A DNA stretch of 21,142 bases from Saccoglossus kowalevskii (GCF_000003605.2 NW_003138541.1:1-21142), one strand, 5' to 3'; counted from the stretch's first letter, positions 1 through 11,857 are shown. Numbers and translations: made by a program. The notes: generated by a model not told the origin, from the sequence alone.

Positions 1-130
1 TAGTATCATAGTGTCGGTGTACTGTACAACTATTATGTTCTCAGTATTCACTGTGTTCAGTGTACATGTACAGCTATTACATTCTCAGTATTCACAGTAT
101 TCGGTGTACTGTACACGTATTATATTCTTA
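1..130. repeat. Ragged first monomers with TT-to-T losses
   Basis: The first three monomers are shortened. Position 14 has GTGTCGG for GTGTTCGG, and positions 18-28 and 97-112 have GTACTGTAC for GTACTTGTAC. TATCATAG near position 5 also lacks one T of TATTCATAG. All losses are one T from a TT pair. This is the same signature as at 10121-10205. It may mean low consensus quality at a contig end, or older decayed repeats; the sequence alone cannot decide. Confidence 0.6.
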
Positions 131-960
131 GTATTCACTGTGTTCGGTGTACTTGTACAACTATTATATTTTTAGTATTCATAGTGTTCGGTGTACATGT
201 ACAGCTATTATATTCTCAATATTCACAGTGTTCCGTGTACTTGTACAGCTATTATATTCTCAGTATTCACTGTGTTCGGTGTACTTGTACAGCTATTATA
301 TTCTTAGTATTCACTGTGTTCGGTGTACATGTACAGCTATTATATTCTCAGTATTCACAGTGTTCGGTGTACTTGTACAGCTATTATTTTCTCAGTAGTC
401 ACTGTGTTCGTTGTACATGTACAGCTATTATATTCTCAGTATTCACTGTGTTCGATGTACTTGTACAGCTATTATGTTCTTAGTATTCACAGTGTTCGGT
501 GTACTTGTACAGCTATTATAATCTCAGTATTCACAGTGTTCGGTGTACTTGTACAGCTATTATATTCTCAGTATTCACAGTGTTCGTTGTACTTGTACAG
601 CTATTATATTCTCAGTATTCACTGTGTTCGGTGTACATGTACAGCTATTATATTCTCAGTATTCAGAGTGTTCGGTATACTTGTACACCTATTATATTCT
701 CAGTATTTACAGTGTTCGGTGTACATGTACAGCAATTATATTCTTAGTATTCACAGTGTTCGGTGTACTTGTACAGCTATTGTATTCTCAGTATTCGCAG
801 TGTTCGGTGTACTTGTACACCTATTATATTCTTAGTATTCACTGTGTTCGGTGTACTTGTACAGCTATTATATTCTCAGTATTCACTGTGTTCGTTGTAC
901 CTGTACAGCTATTATATTCTTAGTATTCACAGTGTTCGGTGCACATGTACAGCTATTATG

Positions 961-1289
961 TTCTCAGTATTCACAGTGTTCCGTGTACTTGTACAGCTAT
1001 TATATTCTCAGTATTCACTGTGTTCGGTGTACTTTTACAGCTATTATATTCTTAGTATTCACTGTGTTCGGTGTACTTGTACAGCTATTATATTCTTAGT
1101 ATTCACAGTGTTCGGTGGACTTGTACAGCTATTATATTCTCAGTATTCACTGTGTTCGGTGTACTTGTACAGCTATTATATTCTTAGTATTCACTGTGTT
1201 CGATGTACTTGTACAGCTATTTTGTTCTTAGTATTCACAGTGTTCGGTGTACTTGTACAGCTATTATATTCTCAGTATTCACAGTGTTC
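961..1289. repeat. Segment with near-identical partner at 16679-17007
   Basis: This 329-bp stretch matches 16679-17007 at an offset of 15718 bp with one visible difference (a T at 1035 where the partner has G). Rare markers shared only by the two copies include TTCCGTG at 979, the GGTGGAC monomer at 1114 and 16832, and ATTTTGTTC at about 1219 and 16937. Shared private variants over such a distance indicate recent copying rather than chance similarity of related monomers. Confidence 0.85.
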
Positions 1290-1716
1290 GGTGTACTTGT
1301 ACAGCTATTATATTCTCAGTATACACAGTGTTCGTTGTACTTGTACAGCTATTATATTCTCAGTATTCACTGTGTTCGGTGTACATGTACAGCTATTATA
1401 TTCTCAGTATTCAGAGTGTTCGGTGTACTTGTACAGCTATTATATTCTCAGTATTCACAGTGTTCGGTGTACATGTACAGCTATTATATTCTCAGTATTC
1501 ACAGTGTTCGGTGTACTTGTACAGCTATTATTTTCTCAGTATTCACTGTGTTCGGTGTACATGTACAGCTATTATATTCTCAGTATTCACTGTGTTCGGT
1601 GTACTTGTACAGCTATTATATTCTCAGTATTCACAGTGTTCGGTGTACTTGTACAGCTATTATATTCTCAGTATTCACAGTGTTCGTTGTACTTGTACAG
1701 CTATTATATTCTCAGT

Positions 1717-3258
1717 ATTCACTGTGTTCGGTGTACATGTACAGCTATTATATTCTCAGTATTCAGAGTGTTCGGTGTACTTGTATACCTATTATATTCT
1801 CAGTATTTACAGTGTTCGGTGTACATGTACAGCTATTATATTCTCAGTATTCACAGTGTTCGGTGTTCTTGTACAGCTATTATATTCTCAGTATTCACTG
1901 TGTTCGGTGTACATGTACAGCTATTATATTCTCAGTATTCACAGTGTTCGGTGTACTTGTACACCTATTATATTCTTAGTATTCACTGTGTTCGGTGTAC
2001 TTGTACACCTATTATATTCTTAGTATTCACTGTGTTCGGTGTACTTGTACAGCTATTATATTCTCAGTATTCACAGTATTCGGTGTACCTGTACAGCTAT
2101 TATATTCTTAGTATTCACAGTGCTAGGTGCACATGTACAGCTATTATGTTCTCAGTATTCACAGTGTTTGGTGTACTTGTACAGCTATTATATTCTTAGT
2201 ATTCACTGTGTTCGGTGTACTTGTACAGCTATTATATTCTCAGTATTCACAATATTCGATGTACCTGTACAGCTATTATATTCTTAGTATTCACAGTGTT
2301 CGGTGTACTTGTACAGCTATTATATTCTCAGTATTCACAGTGATCGGTGTACTTGTACAGCTATTATATTCTCAGTATTCACAGTGTTCGGTGTACTTGT
2401 ACAACTATTATATTCTCAGTATTCATAGCGTTCGATGTACTTGTACAACTATTATATTCTTAGTGTTCATAGTGTTCGATGTACTTGTACAAGCTATTAT
2501 GTTCTCAGTATTCACTGTGTTCGGTGTACATGTACAGCTATTATATTCTCAGTATTCAGAGTGTTCGGTGTACTTGTACACCTATTATATTCTCAGTATT
2601 TACAGTGTTCGGTGTACATGTACAGCTATTATATTCTCAGTATTCACAGTGTTCGGTGTTCTTGTACAGCTATTATATTCTCAGTATTCACTGTGTTCGG
2701 TGTACATGTACAGCTATTATATTCTCAGTATTCACAGTGTTCGGTGTACTTGTACACCTATTATATTCTTAGTATTCACTGTGTTCGGTGTACTTGTACA
2801 GCTATTATATTCTCAGTATTCACAGTATTCAGTGTACCTGTACAGCTATTATATTCTTAGTATTCACAGTGCTAGGTGCACATGTACAGCTATTATGTTC
2901 TCAGTATTCACAGTGTTTGGTGTACTTGTACAGCTATTATATTCTTAGTATTCACTGTGTTCGGTGTACTTGTACAGCTATTATATTCTCAGTATTCACA
3001 GTATTCGATGTACCTGTACAGCTATTATATTCTTAGTATTCACAGTGTTCGGTGTACTTGTACAGCTATTATATTCTCAGTAATCACAGTGATCGGTGTA
3101 CTTGTACAGCTATTATATTCTCAGTATTCACAGTGTTCGGTGTACTTGTACAACTATTATATTCTTAGTATTCATAGCGTTCGATGTACTTGTACAACTA
3201 TTTTATTCTTAGTGTTCATAGTGTTCGATGTACTTGTACAACTATTATGTTCTCAGTA
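1717..3258. repeat. Adjacent 793/749-bp higher-order duplication
   Basis: Two adjacent blocks, about 1717-2509 and 2510-3258, carry the same order of monomer variants. Shared markers are TATTCAGAGTG (1758, 2551), TATTTACAGTG (about 1804, 2597), TGCTAGG (2121, 2870), the TGATCGG monomer (2342, 3091) and CATAGCGTTCGATG (about 2424, 3173). The offset is 793 bp (18 monomers plus 1 bp) on the left and 749 bp (17 monomers plus 1 bp) on the right. The change is explained by one extra GTACACC monomer in the first block at about 1963-2050. The stray base comes from GTACAAGCT at 2486-2494, which looks like ACAAC joined to ACAGC close to the junction of the two blocks. Confidence 0.85.
1951..2050. repeat. 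Single-monomer tandem duplication (GTACACC type)
   Basis: Two consecutive GTACACC / CTTAG / CACTGTG monomers stand here, where the paired block at about 2745-2800 has one. They look identical. This is the smallest expansion step visible in the array and accounts exactly for the 44-bp offset change between the two blocks of the 1717-3258 duplication. Confidence 0.8.
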
Positions 3259-3321
3259 TTCACTGTGTTCGGTGTACTTGTACAGCTATTATATTCTCAG
3301 TATTCACAGTGTTCGGTGTAC
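2960..3321. repeat. Segment with near-identical partner at 15699-16060
   Basis: These 362 bp match 15699-16060 at an offset of 12739 bp. The only difference I see is GTAATCAC at about 3081 against GTATTCAC. Shared rare features are CATAGCGTTCGATG, the ATTTTATTC monomer carrying GTACAAC, and the following GTGTTCATAG monomer. The match ends at GTGTACTTG here against GTGTACGTG at 16061. Confidence 0.85.
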
Positions 3322-4010
3322 TTGTACAGCTATTGTATTCTCAGTATTCGCAGTGTTCGGTGTACTTGTACACCTATTATATTCTTAGTATTCACTGTGT
3401 TCGGTGTACTTGTACAGCTATTATATTCTCAGTATTCACAGTGTTCGGTGTACTTGTACAGCTATTATATTCTCAGTATTCGCAGTGCTAGGTGCACATG
3501 TACAGCTATTATATTCTCAGTATTCCCAGTGTTCGGTGTACTTGTACAGCTATTATATTCTTAGTATTCACTGTGTTCGATGTACTTGTACAACTATTAT
3601 ATTCTCAGTATTCACAGTGTTCGGTGTACTTGTACAGCTATTGTATTCTCAGTATTCGCAGTGTTCGGTGTACTTGTACACCTATTATATTCTTAGTATT
3701 CACTGTGTTCGGTGTACTTGTACAGCTATTATATTCTCAGTATTCACAGTGTTCGGTGTACTTACAGCTATTGTATTCTCAGTATTCGCAGTGTTTGGTG
3801 TACTTGTACACCTATTATATTCTTAGTATTCACTGTGTTCGGTGTACTTGTACAGCTATTATATTCTCAGTATTCACAGTATTCGGTGTACCTGTACAGC
3901 TATTATATTTTTAGTATTCACAGTGCTAGGTGCACATGTACAGCTATTATGTTCTCAGTATTCCCAGTGTTCGGTGTACTTGTACAGCTATAATATTCTT
4001 AGTATTCACT

Positions 4011-4661
4011 GTGTTCGGTGTACGTGTACAGCTGTTATATTCTCAGTATTCACAGTTTTCGATGTACTTGTACAGCTATTATATTAATAGTATTCACAGT
4101 GTTCGGTGTACTTGTACAGCTATTATATTCTCAGTATTCACTGTGTTCGGTGTACTTGTACAGCTATTATATTCTTAGTATTCACAGTGATCGGTGTACT
4201 TGTACAACTATTATATTCTCAGTATTCACAGTGTTCGGTGTACTTGTACAACTATTATATTCTTAGTATTCATAGTGTTCGGTGTATTTGTACAACTATT
4301 ATGTTCTCAGTATTCACTGTGTTCGGTGTACATGTACAGCTATTATATTCTCAGTATTCACAGTGTTCGGTGTACTTGTACACCTATTATATTCTCAGTA
4401 TTCACAGTGTTCGGTGTTCTTGTACAACTATTATATTCTTAGTATTCATAGTGTTCGGTGTACATGTACAGCTATTATATTCTCAGTATTCACAGTGTTC
4501 GGTGTACTTGTACAGCTATTATATTCTTAGTATTCACAGTGTTCGGTGTACATGTACAGCTATTATATTCATAGTTGTACTTGTACAGCTATTATATTCT
4601 CAGTATTCACAGTGTTCGGTGTACATGTACAGCTATTATATTCTCAGTATTCACAGTGTTC
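4011..4661. repeat. 651-bp segment duplicated at 16048-16699
   Basis: Every base I compared is identical to 16048-16699 except one inserted A in the downstream copy near 16471 (TTCATTAG for TTCTTAG). The offset is 12037 bp before that insertion and 12038 after it. Private markers inside are AGCTGTTATATT (4030), ATATTAATAG (4081), GTGTATTTG (4283) and the truncated monomer junction at 4571. The edges are sharp: CACTGTG against CACAGTG at the left, TTCGG against TTCCG at the right. Confidence 0.92.
4542..4614. repeat. Truncated monomer doublet (44+29 bp), copy 1
   Basis: A normal GTACATG monomer runs into TTCATAGTTGTACTTG. Here 15 bases between TTAG and TTGTAC of the usual repeat are missing, so the two monomers occupy 73 bp instead of 88. 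The junction reads C-A-TAG in this copy. Confidence 0.9.
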
Positions 4662-4745
4662 GGTGTACTTGTACAGCTATTATATTCTCAGTATTCACTG
4701 CGTTCGGTGTACATGTACAGCTATTGTATTCTCAGTATTCGCAGT

Positions 4746-5453
4746 GTTCGGTGTACTTGTACACCTATTATATTCTTAGTATTCACTGTGTTCGGTGTAC
4801 TTGTACAGCTATTATATTCTCAATATTCACTGTGTTCGGTGTACTTGTACAGCTATTATATTCTTAGTATTCACTGTGTTCGGTGTACTTTTACAGCTAT
4901 TATATTCTCAGTATTCACAGTGTTCCGTGTACATGTACAACAATTATATTCTTAGTATTCACAGTGTTCGGTGTACTTGTACAGCTATTATATTCTCAGT
5001 ATTCACAGTATTCGGTGTACCTGTACAGCTATTATATTCTTAGTATTCACAGTGCTAGGTGCACATGTACAGCTATTATGTTCTCAGTATTCCCAGTGTT
5101 CGGTGTACTTGTACAGCTATTATATTCTTAGTATTCACTGTGTTCGGTGTACGTGTACAGCTATTATATTCTCAGTATTCACAGTTTTCGATGTACTTGT
5201 ACAGCTATTATATTCTTAGTATTCACAGTGTTCGGTGTACTTGTACAGCTATTATATTCTCAGTATTCACTATGTTCGGTGTACTTGTACAGCTATTATA
5301 TTCTTAGTATTCACAGTGATCGGTGTACTTGTACAACTATTATATTCTCAGTATTCACAGTGTTCGGTGTACTTGTACAACTATTATATTCTTAGTATTC
5401 ATAGTGTTCGGTGTACTTGTACAACTATTATGTTCTCAGTATTCACTGTGTTC
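4746..5453. repeat. 708-bp segment duplicated at 19249-19956
   Basis: This block matches 19249-19956 at a constant offset of 14503 bp. I find one difference in about 708 bp (CACAGTG near 4962 against CACTGTG). Unusual shared variants include CTCAATATTC (4820), GTACTTTTAC (4888), ACAACAATTATATT (4937), a TGCTAGG monomer (5053), CAGTTTTCGATG (5183) and CACTATGTTC (5269). The left edge lies at TTCGCAG and the right edge at TTCGTGTAC (5451), where this copy loses a G. Confidence 0.92.
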
Positions 5454-5480
5454 GTGTACATGTACAGCTACATGTATTAT
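5451..5480. repeat. Rearranged monomer with doubled TACATGTA palindrome
   Basis: Relative to the usual monomer, one G of TTCGG is lost and six bases are gained, giving TACATGTA at 5457-5464 and again at 5469-5476, separated by CAGC. Each 8-mer is self-complementary, so the 20 bp can also pair as an inverted repeat. No other copy in the window has this arrangement. Confidence 0.85.
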
Positions 5481-6818
5481 GTTCTCAGTATTCACAGTGT
5501 TCGGTGTACTTGTACAGCTATTATATTCTCAGTATTCACAGTATTCGGTGTACCTGTACAGCTATTATATTCTCAGCATTCACAGTGTTCGGTGTACATG
5601 TACAGCTATTATATTCTCAGTATTCACAGTGTTCGGTGTACTTGTACAGCTATTATATTCTCAGTATTCACTGTGTTCGGTGTACATGTACAGCTATTGT
5701 ATTCTCAGTATTCGCAGTGTTCGGTGTACTTGTACACCTATTATGTTCTCAGTATTCACAGTGTTCGGTGTACTTGTACAGCTATTATATTCTTAGTATT
5801 CACTGTGTTCGGTGTACTTGTACAGCTATTATATTCTCAGTATTCACAGTATTCGATGTACCTGTACAGCTATTATATTCTTAGTATTCACAGTGTTCGG
5901 TGTACTTGTACAGCTATTATATTCTCAGTATTCACAGTGATCGGTGTACTTGTACAGCTATTATATTCTCAGTATTCACAGTGTTCGGTGTACTTGTACA
6001 ACTATTATATTCTTAGTATTCATAGCGTTCGATGTACTTGTACAACTATTATATTCTTAGTGTTCATAGTGTTCGATGTACTTGTACAACTATTATGTTC
6101 TCAGTATTCACTGTGTTCGGTGTACTTGTACAGCTATTATATTCTCAGTATTCACAGTGTTCGGTGTACTTGTACAGCTATTATATTCTTAGTATTCACA
6201 GTGATCGGTGTACTTGTACAACTATTATATTCTCAGTATTCACAGTGTTCGGTGTACTTGTACAACTATTATATTCTTAGTATTCATAGTGTTCGGTGTA
6301 CTTGTACAACTATTATGTTCTCAGTATTCACTGTGTTCGGTGTACATGTACAGCTATTATATTCTCAGTATTCACAGTGTTCGATGTACTTGTACAGCTA
6401 TTATATTCTCAGTATTCATAGTGTTCGTTGTACTTGTAAAGCTATTATATTCTCAGGATTCACTGTGTTCGGTGTACATGTACAGCTATTATTTTCTCAG
6501 TATTCACAGTATTCAGTGTACCTGTACAGCTATTATATTCTTAGTATTCACAGTGCTAGGTGTACATGTACAGCTATTATGTTCTCAGTATTCCCAGTGT
6601 TCGGTGTACTTGTACAACTATTATATTCTTAGTATTCACTGTGATCGGTGTACGTGTACAGCTATTATATTCTCAGTATTCACAGTTTTCGATGTACTTG
6701 TACAGCTATTATATTCTTAGTATTCACAGTGTTCGGTGTACTTGTACAGCTAATATATTCTCAGTATTCACTGTGTCCGGTGTACTTGTACAGCTATTAT
6801 ATACTTAGTATTCACAGT

Positions 6819-7435
6819 GATCGGTGTACTTGTACAACTATTATATTCTCAGTATTCACAGTGTTCGGTGTACTTGTACAACTATTATATTCTTAGTATT
6901 CATAGTGTTCGGTGTACTTGTACAACTATTATGTTCTCAGTATTCACTGTGTTCGGTGTACATGTACAGCTATTATATTCTCAGTATTCACAGTGTTCGG
7001 TGTACTTGTACACCTATTATATTCTTAGTATTCCCTGTGTTCGGTGTACTTGTACAACTATTATATTCTTAGTATTCACAGTGATCGGTGTACTTGTACA
7101 GCTATTATATTCTCAGTATTCACAGTTTTCGGTGTTCTTGTACAACTATTATATTCTTAGTATTCATAGTGTTCGGTGTACTTGTACAACTATTATGTTC
7201 TCAGTATTCACTGTGTTCGGTGTACATGTACAGCTATTATATTCTCAGTATTCACAGTGTTCGGTGTACTTGTACACCTATTATATTCTTAGTATTCACT
7301 GTGTTCGGTGTACTTGTACAACTATTATATTCTTAGTATTCACAGTGATCGGTGTACTTGTACAGCTATTATATTCTCAGTATTCACAGTCTTCGGTGTT
7401 CTTGTACAACTATTATATTCTTAGTATTCATAGTG
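6819..7435. repeat. 264-bp (6-monomer) tandem unit, about 2.3 copies
   Basis: TGATCGG monomers begin at 6819, 7083 and 7347, exactly 264 bp apart. Each unit runs through TGATCGG, a GTACAAC monomer, a CATAGTG monomer with GTACAAC and ATTATGTTC, a CACTGTG monomer with GTACATG, a GTACACC monomer, and a closing GTACAAC / CTTAG monomer. The units are not identical: the second and third have CAGTTTTC and CAGTCTTC where the first has CAGTGTTC, and only the first has TATTCCCTG. The third copy departs after the CATAGTG monomer. Confidence 0.88.
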
Positions 7436-8226
7436 TTCGGTGTACATGTACAGCTATTATATTCTCAGTATTCACAGTGTTCGGTGTACTTGTACAGCTA
7501 TTATATTCTTAGTATTCACTGTGTTCGGTGTACTTGTACAGCTATTTTATTCTTAGTATTCACTGTGTTCGATGTACTTGTACAACTATTATATTCTCAG
7601 TATTCATAGTGTTCGTTGTACTTGTACAGCTATTATATTCTCAGTATTCACTGTGTTCGGTGTACATGTACAGCTATTATTTTCTCAGTATCCAGAGTGT
7701 TCGGTGTACTTGTACACCTATTATATTCTCAGTATTCACAGTGTTCGGTGTACATGTACAGCTATTATATTGTCAGTATTCACAGTGTTCGGTGTACATG
7801 TACAGCTATTGTATTCTCAGTATTCGCAGTGTTCGGTGTACTTGTACACCTATTATATTCTTAGTATTCACTGTGTTCGGTGTACTTGTACAGCTATTAT
7901 ATTCTCAGTATTCACAGTATTCGGTGTACCTGTACAGCTATTATATTCTTAGTATTCACAGTGCTAGGTGCACATGTACAGCTATTATGTTCTCAGTATT
8001 CCCAGTGTTCGGTGTACTTGTACAACTATTATATTCTTAGTATTCACTGTGTTCGGTGTACGTGTACAGCTATTATATTCTCAGTATTCACAGTTTTCGA
8101 TGTACTTGTAGAGCTATTATATTCTTAGTATTCACAGCGTTCGGTGTACTTGTACAGCTATTATATTCTCAGTATTCACTGTGTTCGGTGTACTTGTACA
8201 GCTATTATATACTTAGTATTCACAGT

Positions 8227-8488
8227 GATCGGTGTACTTGTACAACTATTATATTCTCAGTATTCACAGTGTTCGGTGTACTTGTACAACTATTATTCTT
8301 AGTATTCATAGTGTTCGGTGTACTTGTACAACTATTATGTTCTCAGTATTCACTGTGTTCGGTGTACATGTACAGCTATTATATTCTCAGTATTCACAGT
8401 GTTCGGAGTACTTGTACACCTATTACATTCTTTGTATTCCCTGTGTTCGGTGTACTTGTACAACTATTATATTCTTAGTATTCACAGT
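8227..8488. repeat. Six-monomer TGATCGG module, 262-bp copy
   Basis: Same order of variants as the unit at 6819, shortened by 2 bp at about 8296. It carries private changes GTTCGGAGTAC, ATTACATTCTTTG and TATTCCCTG. Further TGATCGG monomers follow at 8489, 8665 and 8930, giving spacings of 4 and about 6 monomers. Confidence 0.8.
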
Positions 8489-9066
8489 GATCGGTGTACT
8501 TGTACAGCTATTATATTCTCAGTATTCACAGTGTTCGGTGTTCTTGTACATCTATTATATCCTTAGTATTCACAGTGTTCGGTGTACTTGTTCAGCTATT
8601 ATATTCTCAGTATTCACTGTGTTCGGTGTACTTGTACAGCTATTATATTCTTAGTATTCACAGTGATCGGTGTACTTGTACAGCTATTATATTCTCAGTA
8701 TTCACAGTGTTCAGTGTACTTGTACAACTATTATATTCTTAGTATTCATAGTGTTCGGTGTACTTGTACATTCTATTATGTTCTCAGTATTCACTGTGTT
8801 CGGTGTACATGTACAGCTATTATATTCTCAGTATTCACAGTGTTCGGTGTACTTGTACACCTATTATATTCTTAGTATTCACTGTGTTCGGAGTATTTGT
8901 ACAACTATTATATTCTTAGTATTCACAGTGATCGGTGTACTTGTACAGCTATTATATTCTCAGTATTCACAGTGTTCGGTGTTCTTGTACAACTATTATA
9001 TTCTTAGTATTCATAGTGTTCGGTGTACATGTACAGCTATTATATTCTCAGTATTCACAGTGTTCG

Positions 9067-9373
9067 GTGTACTTGTACAGCTATTATATTCTTAGTATTC
9101 ACTGTGTTCGGTGTACTTGTACAGCTATTTTATTCTTAGTATTCACTGTGTTCGATGTACTTGTACAGCTATTAAATTCTCAGTATTCATAGTGTTCGTT
9201 GTACTTGTACAGCTATTATATTCTCAGTATTCACTGTGTTCGGTGTACATGTACAGCTATTATTTTCTCAGTATTCAGAGTGTTCGGTGTACTTGTACAC
9301 CTATTATATTCTCAGTATTCACAGTGTTCGGTGTACATGTACAGCTATTATATTCTCAGTATTCACAGTGTTC
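9067..9373. repeat. Segment with identical partner at 17009-17315
   Basis: All 307 bp appear identical to 17009-17315 (offset 7942 bp). The diagnostic shared marker is ATTAAATTCTC at 9171 and 17113, seen nowhere else. Related but diverged versions of this stretch (ATTTTATTC, TTCGATG, CATAGTGTTCGTTG, ATTATTTTC, TTCAGAG order) lie at about 7530-7800 and 10900-11140. Confidence 0.88.
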
Positions 9374-10120
9374 GGTGTACTTGTACAGCTATTGTATTCT
9401 CAGTATTTCGCAGTGTTCGGTGTACTTGTACACATATTATATTCTTAGTATTCACTGTGTTCGGTGTACTTGTACAGCTATTATATTCTCAGTATTCACA
9501 GTATTTCGGTGTACCTGTACAGCTATTATATTCTTAGTATTCACAGTGCTAGGTGCACATGTACAGCTATTATGTTCTCAGTATTCACAGTGTTCGGTGT
9601 ACTTGTACAGCTATTATATTCTTAGTATTCACTGTGTTCGGTGTACTTGTACAGCGATTATATTCTCAGTATTCACAGTATTCGATGTACCTGTACAGCT
9701 ATTATATTCTTAGTATTCACAGTGTTCGGTGTACTTGTACAGCTATTATATTCTTAGTATTCACAGTGATCGGTGTACTTGTACAGCTATTATATTCTCA
9801 GTATTCACAGTGTTCGGTGTACTTGTACAACTATTATATTCTGAGTATTCATAGTGTTCGATGTACTTGTACAACTATTATATTCTTAGTATTCATAGTG
9901 TTCGGTGTACATGTACAGCTATTATATTCTCAGTATTCAGAGTGTTCGGTGTACTTGTACACCTATTATATTCTCAGTATTCACAGTGTTCCGTGTACAT
10001 GTACAGCTATTATATTCTCAGTATTCACAGTGTTCGGTGTACTTGTACAGCTATTGTATTCTCAGTATTCGCAGTGTTCGGTGTACTTGTACAACTATTA
10101 TATTCTTAGTATTCACTGTG

Positions 10121-10205
10121 TTCGGTGTACTGTACAGCTATATATCTCAGTATTCACAGTATTCGGTGTACGTGTACAGCTATATATCTAGTATTCACAG
10201 TGTCG
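10121..10205. repeat. Cluster of TT-to-T contractions
   Basis: In about 85 bp seven single-base losses occur relative to neighbouring monomers, and each removes one T from a TT pair: GTACTGTAC (10131), AGCTATATATCTCAG (two losses, 10137-10150), AGCTATATATCTAG (three losses, 10178-10191) and GTGTCGG (10202). Elsewhere the array goes hundreds of bases without an indel. The pattern fits uncorrected homopolymer undercalls in a long-read assembly. A genuinely decayed patch is possible but less likely. Confidence 0.75.
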
Positions 10206-10274
10206 GTGTACATGTACAGCTATTATATTCGTAGTTGTACTTGTACAGCTATTATATTCTTAGTATTCACAGTG
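10203..10274. repeat. Truncated monomer doublet, copy 2
   Basis: The same 15-bp deletion as at 4542, here with junction C-G-TAG (TTCGTAGTTGTACTTG at about 10229). The doublet sits directly after the TT-to-T cluster, so one T is also missing at its start. Confidence 0.85.
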
Positions 10275-10537
10275 ATCGGTGTACTTGTACAACTATTATA
10301 TTCTCAGTATTCACAGTGTTCGGTGTACTTGTACAACTATTGTATTCTTAGTATTCATAGTGTTCGGTGTACTTGTACAACTATTATGTTCTCAGTATTC
10401 ACTGTGTTCGGTGTACATGTACAGCTATTATATTATCAGTATTCACAGTGTTCGGTGTACTTGTACACCTATTATATTCTTAGTATTCACTGTGTTCGGT
10501 GTACTTGTACAACTATTATATTCTTAGTATTCACAGT
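10274..10537. repeat. Six-monomer TGATCGG module, 264 bp
   Basis: The module order described for 6819 recurs exactly in register, and the next TGATCGG starts at 10538. Distinguishing changes are ATTGTATTC in the second monomer and ATTATATTATCAG in the fourth. The ATTATCAG change also occurs in the copies at 11594, 18369 and 19821, which groups those four. Confidence 0.85.
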
Positions 10538-11593
10538 GATCGGTGTACTTGTACAGCTATTATATTCTCAGTATTCACAGTGTTCGGTGTTCTTGTACAA
10601 CTATTATATTCTTAGTATTCATAGTGTTCGGTGTACATGTACAGCTATTATATTCTCAGTATTCACAGTGTTCGGTGTACTTGTACAGCTATTATATTCT
10701 TAGTATTCACTGTGTTCCGTGTACTTGTACAGCTATTATATTCGCAGTATTCACAGTGTTCGGTGTTCTTGTACAACTATTATATTCTTAGTATTCATAG
10801 TGTTCGGTGTACATGTACAGCTATTATATTCTCAGTATTCACAGTGTTCGGTGTACTTGTACAGCTATTATATTCTTAGTATTCACTGTGTGCGGTGTAC
10901 TTGTACAGCTATTTTATTCTTAGTATTCACTGTGTTCGATGTACTTGTACAGCTATTATATTCTCAGTATTCATAGTGTTCGTTGTACTTGTACAGCTAT
11001 TATATTCTCAGTATTCACTGTGTTCGGTGTACATGTACAGCTATTATTTTTTCAGTATTCAGAGTGTTCGGTGTACTTGTACACCTATTATATTCTCAGT
11101 ATTCACAGTGTTCGGTGTACATGTACAGCTATTATATTCTCAGTATTCACAGTGTTCGGTGTACTTGTACAGCTATTGTATTCTCAGTATTCGCAGTGTT
11201 CGGTGTACTTGTACACCTATTATATTCTTAGTATTCACTGTGTTCGGTGTACTTGTACAGCTATTATATTCTCAGTATTCACAGTATTCGGTGTACCTGT
11301 ACAGCTATTATATTCTTAGTATTCACAGTGCTAGGTGCACATGTACAGCTATTATGTTCCCAGTATTCCCTGTGTTCGGTGTACTTGTACAGCTATTATA
11401 TTCTTAGTATTCACTGTGTTCGGTGTACGTGTACAGCTATTATATTCTCAGTATTCACAGTTTTCGATGTACTTGTACAGCTATTATATTCTTAGTATTC
11501 ACAGTGTTCGGTGTACTTGTACAGCTATTATATTCTCAGTATTCACTGTGTTCGGTGTACTTGTACAGCTATTATATTCTAAGTATTCACAGT

Positions 11594-11857
11594 GATTGGT
11601 GTACTTGTACAACTATTATATTCTCAGTATTCACAGTGTTCGGTGTACTTGTACAACTATTATATTCTTAGTATTCATAGTGTTCGGTGTACTTGTACAA
11701 CTATTATGTTCTCAGTATTCACTGTGTTCGGTGTACATGTACAGCTAGTATATTATCAGTATTCACAGTGTTCGGTGTACTTGTACACCTATTATATTCT
11801 TAGTATTCACTGTGTTCGGTATACATGTACAACTATTATATTCTTAGTATTCACAGT
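11594..11857. repeat. Six-monomer module with TGATTGG start, 264 bp
   Basis: The first monomer reads TGATTGG, a loss of the CpG found in the sister copies. The fourth monomer has AGCTAGTATATTATCAG and the last has GGTATACATG. The copy starts 1320 bp (30 monomers) after the one at 10274, so the pair marks a 30-monomer offset. Confidence 0.82.

Larger units (their letters stand above)
6497..8546. repeat. 1408-bp (32-monomer) block duplication
   Basis: About 6497-7140 corresponds to about 7905-8546 at an offset of 1408 bp, falling to 1406 after a 2-bp loss near 8296 (ATTATTCTTAG). Linked markers keep their spacing: TGCTAGG at 6554 and 7962, ATATACTTAG at about 6801 and 8209, TGATCGG at 6819 and 8227, and TATTCCCTGTG at about 7029 and 8436. 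Copies differ at scattered positions (for example TAATATATTC near 6752 and GTAGAGCT near 8108), so this pair looks older than the near-identical long-range pairs. Confidence 0.85.

Noticed and set aside
763..2199. 478-codon open frame, and the many similar open frames throughout the + strand
   Set aside because: The frames are a direct result of a stop-free 44-bp monomer read through three phases. The translations are the same 44-residue cycle in different phases, starts are mostly GTG in the common GTGTACTTG, and overlapping frames are equally open. No codon bias, gene context or non-repeat domain supports coding.
5235..6632. 465-codon open frame resembling a membrane-like repeat protein
   Set aside because: Hydrophobic, Tyr/Ile/Val-rich composition follows from the T-rich strand. 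Single-base indels in neighbouring copies change frame without any sign of constraint.
10121..10205. A distinct short-monomer subfamily (41 bp)
   Set aside because: The shortened monomers differ from ordinary ones only by loss of single T bases in TT pairs and do not recur elsewhere, so base-calling error or local decay is a simpler explanation.
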